Assembly: GCF_012044895.1 (NCBI RefSeq)
Contig: NZ_CP050695.1
Location: 3,626,501-3,690,500, forward strand
Reading direction: 5' to 3'
From: Aquisalimonas sp. 2447
Lineage (GTDB): Bacteria; Pseudomonadota; Gammaproteobacteria; Nitrococcales; Aquisalimonadaceae
Length of the DNA: 64,000 nucleotides
The notes below the pieces were generated by a model. It searched no databases and was not told where the DNA came from. It saw only the letters and a list, made by a program, of their open reading frames with translations. Within the stretch, counting starts at the first letter, position 1, and the number at the start of each line of letters is the position of its first letter. The position numbers and the translations under genes are program-made. Shown piece by piece: positions 39,316-49,917 of the stretch.

Positions 39316-40698
39316 TCACCCGGGGCTCGACTCTGTCGACCGGATCCGGTCGGGGTGGGCGATACGCAACAGCAGTACCGCCAGCAGGATTGCGGGGAGC
39401 CCCATGGCGGCCGAGCCGATGAAGAACCAGAACCAGCCCACCTGCTCAGCCACCCAGCCGGTAAAACCACCAAGGAATTGTCCCGGCAGAGTCATCAACG
39501 AACTGAACAGGGCGTACTGGGTGGCGGTGTAGGCCGTGTTGGTCAGGCTGGCCATGTAGGCCAGCAGCACGGAAATGGCCATGCCGCCGGTGACATTGTC
39601 CGCGATGATTGCGAACACGAGGCCATACATCTCCGGCCCCAGGGTGGCCAGCCACGAGAAGGTCAGGTTGGTGACCGGCGCCATGATGGCCGTGAAGATC
39701 AGCATGCGGGCGATACCGAACCGCAGCACCAGCACGCCGCCGACAAAGGCACCGCCCAGGGTCATGGCCAGGCCGAAGGCGGCAGCAACATTGGCGATCT
39801 GACCCTTGGTGAACCCGAGATCCAGATAAAACGGGTTCGCCATCACCCCCATGAAGATATCGCTGATACGGAAGGTCCCGACGAACAGCAGCACCGCGAG
39901 GGCGGCGAGGCCGTAGCGCTTGAAGAAATCCGCGAAGGGGCAGACCACGGCACCCAGGAGCCAGGCCGTCACATCGCGTCGCCAACCGCGATGGACGGTA
40001 CGTGCCAGGTAGTCGGTGACCCGCTGCTCCAGCCGCCGCGTTTCCCCGGAAACCGACACCTCCGGCTCCCGGACAAGCAGCGTGGTCATCAGGCCAACCC
40101 CCATGAGCACCGCCATGGCGCCGTAGGCCAGACTCCAGGTGGCCACCGAGGCAATGTGCAGGGCGCCGGCACTGGCCACCAGAATGGCAACCCGGTACCC
40201 GGTGACATAGGTCGCCGCCATGGCCCCCTGGCGCTCCGGGCCCACCGCTTCCACACGATAGGCGTCCACGGCGATATCCTGGGTGGCGGAACCGAATGCA
40301 GTCATCACCGCCCACACCGCCACCAGCCAGAGGTTGGCGGCGGGATCGGTGAGCGCCATGCCCAGCAGCCCCACCCCCACCGTGAGCTGCGCGAGCAGAA
40401 TCCAGGCGCGTCGCCGTCCCATGATACGGCTCAGAACGGGCAGTGGCAGCCGGTCCACCAGTGGCGCCCACAGCACCTTGATGCTGTGCGCCATGCCCAC
40501 CCAGCTGAGGAAGCCGATGGCGGCGAGCTCCACCCCCATGTCCCGCAGCCAGGCCGAGAAGGTACCGCCCACCAGCAGAAAGGGCAGCCCCGCGGCAAAG
40601 CCGAGGAACAGCATGCCCACAACCCGGGGGTGGAGGTAGATACGCAACGCGTCCAGCCGGCCCGGCGGGCGCCCGGCAATGGAGGAAGTCTCAGACAT
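39316..40698 (-). CDS. ampG: AmpG-type muropeptide permease
   Basis: A 460-residue major-facilitator protein with 12-14 predicted helices. The start IYLHPRVVGMLFLGFAAGLP then FLLVGGTFSAWLRDMGVELA and FLSWVGMAHSIKVLWAPLVD are AmpG hallmarks, as is FGSATQDIAVDAYRVE. It imports GlcNAc-anhydroMurNAc peptides for peptidoglycan recycling. It is 66 nt downstream of the P-type ATPase gene on the same strand, with no visible terminator. No ampD or ampC lies nearby. Confidence 0.92.
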   Translation of the reverse strand: MSETSSIAGRPPGRLDALRIYLHPRVVGMLFLGFAAGLPFLLVGGTFSAWLRDMGVELAAIGFLSWVGMAHSIKVLWAPLVDRLPLPVLSRIMGRRRAWILLAQLTVGVGLLGMALTDPAANLWLVAVWAVMTAFGSATQDIAVDAYRVEAVGPERQGAMAATYVTGYRVAILVASAGALHIASVATWSLAYGAMAVLMGVGLMTTLLVREPEVSVSGETRRLEQRVTDYLARTVHRGWRRDVTAWLLGAVVCPFADFFKRYGLAALAVLLFVGTFRISDIFMGVMANPFYLDLGFTKGQIANVAAAFGLAMTLGGAFVGGVLVLRFGIARMLIFTAIMAPVTNLTFSWLATLGPEMYGLVFAIIADNVTGGMAISVLLAYMASLTNTAYTATQYALFSSLMTLPGQFLGGFTGWVAEQVGWFWFFIGSAAMGLPAILLAVLLLRIAHPDRIRSTESSPG

Positions 40699-40764
40699 GG
40701 TTGGTCCCGCTCAACGCGATGAACGGGACTCTACCGACATCTGCGCCACTGCGATAGGCCCGTT

Positions 40765-43485
40765 TCAGGCCTCCCGGGGATGGCCGCGGTGCTGCTCCGC
40801 CCGCCATGCCAGCAACCACTTCTCCAGCTCCACCAGCACGAAGACAATCACGCCGGCAATCACGACCCGCACCCAGTCCGCCACACTGAGCGCCTCGGTT
40901 CCGAACAGCAACTGCAGCGGCGGCGCATAGGTGAACAGCAGCTGCAGCACGATGATCGCGGCAATGGAGCCCGGCACCCATGGGTTACCCTGCAGCGGCC
41001 CGGACACCAATGACGGCCGGAACACGAAGCGGGCGCTGACCAGGTAGAACACCTGACACATGACCAGCGTGTTCACCGCCACGGTGCGGGCATGGTCGGT
41101 GACCTCCAGGCCGCCGGCCGCGTGCAGGAACAGCCCGAAGGTCGCAGTCACCAGCAGTAGCGACACGAACCCCACACGCCATACCAGGAAAGCCGAAAGA
41201 ATCGGCTCATCCGGCCGTCGTGGCGCCCGTTCCATGACGCCCGGCTCAGTCGGCTCGAACGCCAGTGCCAGGCCCAGGGTGACCGCAGTCACCATGTTGA
41301 CCCAGAGGATCTGCACCGGGGAGATGGGCAGCATCATGCCTGCCATCACGGCGGCGATCACCACCATGGCCTGGCCGCCGTTGGTGGGCAGCAGGAACAG
41401 CAGCGCCTTGCGCAGATTGTCGTAGACGGTGCGCCCTTCCTCCACGGCACGGGCGATGGAGGCGAAATTGTCATCGGCCAGCACCATGTCGCTGGCTTCC
41501 TTGGACACCTCAGTGCCTTTCACACCCATGGCCACGCCCACGTCGGCGCGCTTGAGCGCCGGGGCGTCGTTGACGCCGTCACCGGTCATGGCCACACGTT
41601 CGCCCCGGGCCTGCAGGGCACGCACCAGGCGCAGCTTGTGCTCGGGGCTGGCACGGGCGAACACGTCGGTGCCGCGCACCGCATCCTCAAGGGCCGCGTC
41701 GTCCATGCCTTCCACGTCCTTGCCGGTGAGCACCCGCTCGCCATCGCCGATGCCGAGTTCCCGTCCGATGGCACGCGCCGTCAGGGCATGGTCTCCGGTG
41801 ATCATCTTGGTCCGGATGCCGGCCTCCTGACACTGGCGCACGGCAGCGATAGCCTCCTCCCGGGGCGGATCGATCAGCCCCACCAGCCCCAGCAGCGTGA
41901 GCCCGTCCTCGACATCGTCGAAGGTCAGCTCATGGCGCCCGGCCTCGACCGGGCTGACCGCCAGCGCCAGCACCCGCTGCCCGCGCTCGGCCAGCGTCTC
42001 CATGGCCCGGTGCCAGTAGTCATGGTCGATGGGCTCGTCGCCCTCGGCCGTGCGCTGCACGGCACACATTTCCAGCACGCGCTCGGGCGCGCCCTTGAGG
42101 TAGATGACGCCATGACCGTGGTGATCGTGGTGGAGGGTCGCCATGAACCGGTGCTCGGATTCGAACGGGATGGCGTCGGTACGGGGCAGCTCGCCGCTGA
42201 GCTCCACCGGATCGAGGTCGGTCTTCATGGCCAGGGTCATCAGCGCACCCTCGGTGGGGTCGCCCTGCATGCGCCACTGCCCGTCGTGGTGCTCCACCGT
42301 TGCATCGTTGCACAGCAGTGCCGCGCGCAGCAGTTCCGGCAGCACCGGCTCATCGTCACTCGCCACCGGTGAACCGTCCCGCTCGACAGCCCCTTCAGGC
42401 GCGTAACCGACGCCGGTGACATCGTATTCGGCACCGCCGGTGACAATGCCCTGGACGGTCATCTCGTTGCGGGTGAGGGTGCCGGTCTTGTCCGAGCAGA
42501 TCACGGTCACCGAGCCCAGGGTCTCCACCGCTGGCAGTTTGCGGATGATGGCGTTGCGTCCGGCCATCCGCTGCACGCCGATGGCCAGGGTAATGGTCAT
42601 GATGGCCGGCAGACCCTCGGGGATGGCGGCCACCGCCAGGCCCACAGCCGCCAGAAAGATCTCGCCCCAGGCGTAATCCCGGAACACCACCCCGAACAGG
42701 AAGGTCAGCGCCGCCGCGCCGATAATGGCTCCGGCCAGCCAGCGGCCGAACACGGCAATCTGGCGCAGCAAGGGTGTGGTCAGCTTCTCCACGTCCTCGA
42801 GCATGCTGCTGATGCGGCCGATCTCGGTGGCATCGGCGGTGGCGGCCACCACGCCGGAGGCCTGCCCGTAGGTCACCAGGGTGCCTGAGAACGCCATGTT
42901 CAGGCGGTCCCCCAGCACCGCGTCAGCGGCCACTGGCTCCGGGCGCTTGTCCACGGCCACGGACTCGCCGGTGAGCACGGACTCGTCCACCCGCAGTTCG
43001 CGGGAGCGCAGCAGGCGTAGATCCGCCGGCACCTTGTCGCCGGACTGGAGGATCACCACGTCCCCGGGCACCAGCTCTTCGGCGGCAATGGTCTGCCGGC
43101 GGCCCTGCCGCAGCACCGTCGCCTGAGGGGAGAGCATGTCGCGGATGGCATCCAGGGCCTTCTCGGCCTTGCCCTCCTGGATGACGCCGATGAGGGCGTT
43201 GATCACCACCACGCCGAGAATGACGCCGGTATCCACCCAGTGGCCCAGCAGCGCCGTCACCACCGCCGCAACGATGAGGACGTAGATCAGCACGTTGTGG
43301 AACTGGAGCAGGAAGCGCACCAGCGGGCCGTGCCGCCGCGGCGGCCGCAGCCGGTTGGGCCCGTAGCGCGCAAGGCGCTCCGCGGCCTCGTCGGAACTCA
43401 GCCCGTCATGGCTGCTTGCCAGGTGCGACAGTACGTCCTCTGCATCGCGGGCATGCCACTCGCCGGATGGACTCTGCTCCGTCAT
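40765..43485 (-). CDS. P-type cation-transporting ATPase (P2 type)
   Basis: 906 residues. N-terminal cation ATPase domain ([20 protein letters not shown]), actuator [15 protein letters not shown], membrane helix 4 [20 protein letters not shown], phosphorylation loop [16 protein letters not shown], hinge [20 protein letters not shown], and six C-terminal helices ([20 protein letters not shown]). PEGLP in helix 4 and the helix-6 pattern place it with the calcium/sodium-like or CtpF-type pumps; the exact ion cannot be read. I start at ATG 43485, with AGGAG upstream. Divergent from the DUF3096 gene. Confidence 0.92.
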   Translation of the reverse strand: MTEQSPSGEWHARDAEDVLSHLASSHDGLSSDEAAERLARYGPNRLRPPRRHGPLVRFLLQFHNVLIYVLIVAAVVTALLGHWVDTGVILGVVVINALIGVIQEGKAEKALDAIRDMLSPQATVLRQGRRQTIAAEELVPGDVVILQSGDKVPADLRLLRSRELRVDESVLTGESVAVDKRPEPVAADAVLGDRLNMAFSGTLVTYGQASGVVAATADATEIGRISSMLEDVEKLTTPLLRQIAVFGRWLAGAIIGAAALTFLFGVVFRDYAWGEIFLAAVGLAVAAIPEGLPAIMTITLAIGVQRMAGRNAIIRKLPAVETLGSVTVICSDKTGTLTRNEMTVQGIVTGGAEYDVTGVGYAPEGAVERDGSPVASDDEPVLPELLRAALLCNDATVEHHDGQWRMQGDPTEGALMTLAMKTDLDPVELSGELPRTDAIPFESEHRFMATLHHDHHGHGVIYLKGAPERVLEMCAVQRTAEGDEPIDHDYWHRAMETLAERGQRVLALAVSPVEAGRHELTFDDVEDGLTLLGLVGLIDPPREEAIAAVRQCQEAGIRTKMITGDHALTARAIGRELGIGDGERVLTGKDVEGMDDAALEDAVRGTDVFARASPEHKLRLVRALQARGERVAMTGDGVNDAPALKRADVGVAMGVKGTEVSKEASDMVLADDNFASIARAVEEGRTVYDNLRKALLFLLPTNGGQAMVVIAAVMAGMMLPISPVQILWVNMVTAVTLGLALAFEPTEPGVMERAPRRPDEPILSAFLVWRVGFVSLLLVTATFGLFLHAAGGLEVTDHARTVAVNTLVMCQVFYLVSARFVFRPSLVSGPLQGNPWVPGSIAAIIVLQLLFTYAPPLQLLFGTEALSVADWVRVVIAGVIVFVLVELEKWLLAWRAEQHRGHPREA

Positions 43486-43691
43486 TACCGACAACTCCTG
43501 TCTTGTCATTCGGGGGTATCAACGCCACAGCATGCCGCAACGCAGCAAAAAGCGTCATGATCTGCGTCAACGTGCTGCCCGATCTTGAATCGACGTGCCG
43601 CTGCCCTCACACGTTGCCCTTCAGTGACGGTTTTCCCGCGGGAGCCTTGAAGCGAGACAATGCAGTGCAAACTCCCAACACGGAGCACATC

Positions 43692-44841
<1,150 letters not shown>

Positions 44842-44996
44842 GCATCCGCGATCATCCGCCCGGGACTTGTACAACGGGCGTTGAGGCGCCAGGCTATAGG
44901 GGAGGTGGCCGCTCACTGCGGGGCGGCCGGCGCCGCCGGATGCGGCCACTGACCGGACCAGGATCAAACCCATCGTGAGCCCGAAAGAAGAGAGCC

Positions 44997-45320
44997 ATGG
45001 CCACAAGCCCACAGAATCCCGCCGTCGTCACCAGGGGCGCCGATGAACAGGCGCGAGTGGACCGCGAGACCGACGACCTCGCGCTCTACTACTACGAAAC
45101 ATGCGCCTTCTGTATTCGCGTGCTGCGTACCATCGAGCGGCTGCGCCTGAAGATCGAGCTACGCAACATCCGGCGCGTACCTGCATACCGCGACCAGTTG
45201 CTGGAAGGCGGCGGCGATGCCACCGTTCCGTGCCTTCTCATCCGCAAGGACGACGGCACGCTGGAGTGGCTCTACGAGTCAGACGCGATCATGAACTATC
45301 TCGAGGATCACTTCGCCTGA
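44997..45320 (+). CDS. Glutaredoxin-like protein with CAFC active site
   Basis: 107 residues: a non-conserved leader of about 28 residues, then ALYYYETCAFCIRVLRTIER with a CxxC redox centre, cis-Pro in DATVPCLLI, and WLYESDAIMNYLEDHFA. The end is the GST-N/glutaredoxin type that binds glutathione. It lies 155 nt after trxB on the same strand, so a thiol-redox role fits, but they may be separately transcribed. AAGAAGAGAGCC precedes ATG 44997. Confidence 0.85.
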   Translation: MATSPQNPAVVTRGADEQARVDRETDDLALYYYETCAFCIRVLRTIERLRLKIELRNIRRVPAYRDQLLEGGGDATVPCLLIRKDDGTLEWLYESDAIMNYLEDHFA

Positions 45321-45358
45321 ACCGGCGGGCGTGATGCCTCGGAAGGGAGGACCGGCGG

Positions 45359-46135
45359 TCACGTCAGCGGCCGCCGGTAATCCACGGTCAGCGGCGCATG
45401 ATCCGAGAACCGCTGCCTGGTGTACACCGAGGCACTCTGCAGCTCCGGGGCCAGCCCCGGGGTGATGACCTGGTAGTCGATGCGCCAGCCTGTGTTGTTG
45501 TCCCAGGCCCGGCCGCGATTGGACCACCAAGTGTACTGCTGGCGCTCCGGGTACAGGGCGCGGTAGGCGTCCACCCATCCCACCCCGCCGAAGATCTGAT
45601 CCAGCCAGTCGCGTTCGTGGGGCAGAAACCCCGAGTTCTTCTGATTGCTACGCCAGTTGCGGAGATCCAGCGCCCGGTGAGCAATATTCCAGTCGCCGCA
45701 GATGATGTACTCGCGGTCGTCGTCCATCCACGCGCGGAGGCGCTCCAGGAAATCCTGCATCCACGCCTCCTTGACTCCCTGGCGCTCGGTGCCCGACGTC
45801 CCCGACGGGAAGTACAGCGACATCACCGACAGGTTGCCGAAACGTGCCTCGATCAGCCGGCCTTCGGCATCGAACTCTGGCCAGCCCAATCCGTGGATCA
45901 CCTGGTCCGGCTCACGCCGAGCGTAGATGGCCACACCGCTGTAGCCCTTCTTCTGCGCGGAGTGCAGGTAGACGTGATAACCGGCGGGGTAGAAGGGGTC
46001 GGCGGCAAGCTGGTCGGCGTTGGCCTTGATTTCCTGCAGACAGACCACGTCGGCGTCCTGCGCCGGCAGCCAGTCAAAGAAGCCCTTGCGGGCGGCGGCA
46101 CGGATGCCGTTGCAGTTCAGGGAGATGATGCGCAT
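45359..46135 (-). CDS. xthA: Exonuclease III / AP endonuclease
   Basis: 258 residues. Catalytic Glu is in VCLQEIKA, the GDWN pair in YIICGDWNIAHRALD, and the SDH dyad in RFSDHAPLTV; all active-site residues are intact. It removes abasic sites and 3' blocks. In length, in GFLPHERDWLDQIFGGVGW and in RIDYQVITPGL it is also close to Pseudomonas Crc, a catabolite regulator of the same fold that has lost these residues. Here catalysis should be retained. It converges on the glutaredoxin gene. Confidence 0.92.
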   Translation of the reverse strand: MRIISLNCNGIRAAARKGFFDWLPAQDADVVCLQEIKANADQLAADPFYPAGYHVYLHSAQKKGYSGVAIYARREPDQVIHGLGWPEFDAEGRLIEARFGNLSVMSLYFPSGTSGTERQGVKEAWMQDFLERLRAWMDDDREYIICGDWNIAHRALDLRNWRSNQKNSGFLPHERDWLDQIFGGVGWVDAYRALYPERQQYTWWSNRGRAWDNNTGWRIDYQVITPGLAPELQSASVYTRQRFSDHAPLTVDYRRPLT

Positions 46136-46211
46136 GGGAATCCGGTGAGGTTGACGGGATCAGGCGCCGCCGGCCCGTAGTCTCAATGACCTTGAGCAAT
46201 CGTAGAGGACC

Positions 46212-46302
46212 GTAGGGTGGACCTTCAGGTCCACCTTCCCCGACCCGCAAGCCAAGGTGGCTCATCGAAGCCCGCAATGGTGGACCTGAAGGTCCACCCT
46301 AC
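46212..46302. repeat. Two-arm palindromic element with conserved spacer
   Basis: Arm 46212-46235 (GTAGGGTGGACC-TTCA-GGTCCACC) and inverted arm 46279-46302 flank a 43-nt spacer with CGCAAGCCAAGGTGGCTCATC then GAAGCCCGC. The same layout and spacer length occur at 6183-6273 with stems of a different sequence. Confidence 0.85.
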
Positions 46303-46363
46303 AAGTCCACCTGTTACGGGCGGCGCACCGGACCGATGCACCGCCCGCCCGCGGGCCCAACTT

Positions 46364-47548
46364 TTACATCCGCTCGTACAGCGCCGCGATGCCCTGGCCG
46401 CCGCCGATGCACATGGTCACCACGGCGTAGCGCCCGCCGGTGCGCTGCAGCTCGTACAGCGCCTTGACGGTGAGGTTGGCACCGGTGGCACCGATGGGAT
46501 GGCCCAGGGAGATGCCGCTGCCGTTGGGGTTGACCTTGTCCATATCCAGTTCCAGGTCACGGCAGACGGCGATGGCCTGGGCGGCAAACGCCTCGTTGAT
46601 CTCCCAGACGTCGATGGCGTCACGGCTGACGCCGGTGCGCTCCAGCAGCGTGCGCACCGCAGGCACCGGGCCGATGCCCATGTACTTCGGATCAACCGCC
46701 GCCACGGTGGCATCCACCAGTCGGCCCATGGGCTTAAGCCCCGCCTGCTGGGCGGCACCGGCCTCCATCATGGTCACGGCGGCGGCACCATCGTTCAGTG
46801 ATGAGGCATTGCCCGCAGTCACGGTGCCGCCATCCCGCTTGAACACCGGCTTCATTCCCGACAGCGCGTCCAGGTTGGTGTCCCGCCGCGGGCCCTCATC
46901 GGTATCGAACACCTTGGTGCCCTTGCGGCTCTTGATCTCCACGGGAAGGATCTGCTCCTTGAAGCGGCCGCCGTCGATGGCATCCGCCGCCCGACGATGA
47001 CTCTCCGCGGCCAGAGCGTCCTGGTCCGCGCGGCTGACGCCCCACTTCTCGGCCACGTTCTCGGCGGTGATGCCCATGTGGCACTTGTCGAAGGGATCCG
47101 TGAGCGCCCCCACCATGGCATCCAGCATCACGCCGTCGCCCATGCGCTGGCCCCAGCGCCCGTTGGGCAACCAGTAGGGGGCACGGGACATGGCATCAGC
47201 GCCACCCCCCACGACACAGTCGGCATCGCCACTGCGGATGTAGCTGGATGCCGTGACAATGGCCTGGAGGCCACTGCCGCAGAGACGGTTGAGGGTCAGC
47301 GCCGGGGTGTTCTGCGCCAGACCACCGTTGATGGTGGCCACCCGTGCCAGGTACATGTCCCGGGGCTCGGTGTGAATAACGTTGCCGAAAACGACATGTC
47401 CCACCTGCTCCGGATCGACGCCGGACCGGCGGACGGACTCCCGCAGCACATCGGCCGCCAGATCCCCCAGAGACACATCTTTCAGCCCCCCTCCGTAGGT
47501 ACCAATGGCCGTCCGTGTCGCTCCAACCACAACAACTTCGCGTGTCAT
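46364..47548 (-). CDS. Acetyl-CoA acetyltransferase-type thiolase
   Basis: 394 residues, the usual thiolase size. Acylated Cys90 is in LNRLCGSGLQAIV, the His in SGISLGHPIGATGA, and the second Cys in VTMCIGGGQGIAAL. The enzyme condenses two acetyl-CoA or cleaves 3-ketoacyl-CoA. The pattern is closer to biosynthetic PhaA/BktB than FadA, which would suit the PHA synthase, but this is not decisive. GAGGAGGACGAGTC precedes ATG 47548. Confidence 0.9.
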   Translation of the reverse strand: MTREVVVVGATRTAIGTYGGGLKDVSLGDLAADVLRESVRRSGVDPEQVGHVVFGNVIHTEPRDMYLARVATINGGLAQNTPALTLNRLCGSGLQAIVTASSYIRSGDADCVVGGGADAMSRAPYWLPNGRWGQRMGDGVMLDAMVGALTDPFDKCHMGITAENVAEKWGVSRADQDALAAESHRRAADAIDGGRFKEQILPVEIKSRKGTKVFDTDEGPRRDTNLDALSGMKPVFKRDGGTVTAGNASSLNDGAAAVTMMEAGAAQQAGLKPMGRLVDATVAAVDPKYMGIGPVPAVRTLLERTGVSRDAIDVWEINEAFAAQAIAVCRDLELDMDKVNPNGSGISLGHPIGATGANLTVKALYELQRTGGRYAVVTMCIGGGQGIAALYERM

Positions 47549-47933
47549 GACTCGTCCTCCTCGCTCGCAATGCCCGCGGGAATCGCCGGCAAGGCATTGT
47601 AGACAGGCCCCACGGGGGTGTCGATGGAGCCGGAGAAGCCGGCGGCAGCTGCTGCCTCGCCATACACGCGACCGGACCTCGCTTGAACGCTCCCGGCGCC
47701 CGGGGCAGAATGAGCTTCCGCCACAGGTGCGTTGCCAACGATCCGCGGAACGGCTCCAGAACCGCAAAACGGCAGGAGCCCGGAGTGTCCCTCCGCCCGC
47801 GTCGATCGCTCCGCCCCGGTGCGCCTCACGAAGAATTGACGCGCGGCCGCCCACCAGGGCCGCCGCCCGCCGGCCTCCGGCGCAACGGTTATACTCAGGC
47901 TGAAAGGGGCGACTTTGCCCGCTGAAGCCGCCC
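47549..47933. other. Intergenic region between thiolase and icd, divergent
   Basis: No gene is supported here. For icd, TATACT at 47890-47895 could be a -10 box, but its -35 position is GC-rich and poor. TTGACG at 47836 has no -10 at the right distance. The thiolase frame stays open on the minus strand to 47983 but the gene's ribosome site fixes its start at 47548. Confidence 0.45.
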
Positions 47934-47994
47934 GGCCGCGGCCCGTGGCACCCTAACCGGGTGTCGGGACCAAAAGTCCTCACGGGGTGCGGCC
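47934..47994 (+). promoter_or_regulatory. Compact three-way-junction RNA fold in the icd leader
   Basis: Sixty-one nt that can pair almost completely. P1 is GGCCGC/GCGGCC (47934-47939 with 47989-47994) continued by CCCGT/ACGGG (47942-47946 with 47982-47986). P2 is GGCACCC-TAACC-GGGTGTC (47947-47965). P3 is GGGAC-CAAAA-GTCCT (47966-47980). It ends 10 nt before the AGAGGAGGAC ribosome site and 21 nt before the icd ATG. GC-rich DNA folds readily, so function is unproven. A motif named icd-II is known upstream of icd genes in metagenomes; I cannot tell if this is related. Confidence 0.5.
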
Positions 47995-48015
47995 TGAACC
48001 ATTAGAGGAGGACGC

Positions 48016-49776
<1,761 letters not shown>

Positions 49777-49815
49777 CACCGGCAGCCGGTGCCACGGCAT
49801 GAGAAGCCGTTCCTT

Positions 49816-49866
49816 CGGGGCTGAAGCCCCTCCCACACCGAGTCCGTGGGAGGGGCTTCAGCCCCG
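49816..49866. repeat. Inverted pair of GGGGCTTCAGCCCC palindromes
   Basis: CGGGGCTGAAGCCCCTCCCA and its inverse GTGGGAGGGGCTTCAGCCCC lie on either side of a 9-nt loop and form a 21-bp hairpin between icd and ppc. Each arm is also a palindrome. It may attenuate or terminate the icd transcript. Confidence 0.85.
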
Positions 49867-49917
49867 ACTTTCCTTTGCGGCGCCCATGCCCCGAATCCAC
49901 CTCACCGCGAGGTCGTC

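Noticed and set aside
38824-40722. A 632-codon rightward frame opposite ampG and the Sel1 gene
   Set aside because: Gln/His/Gly-rich antisense frame spanning two real genes and their gap; no motif.
47836-47841. TTGACG as a -35 box for icd
   Set aside because: The base at 17-18 bp downstream is GC-only with no -10; the TATACT further on is about 49 bp away.
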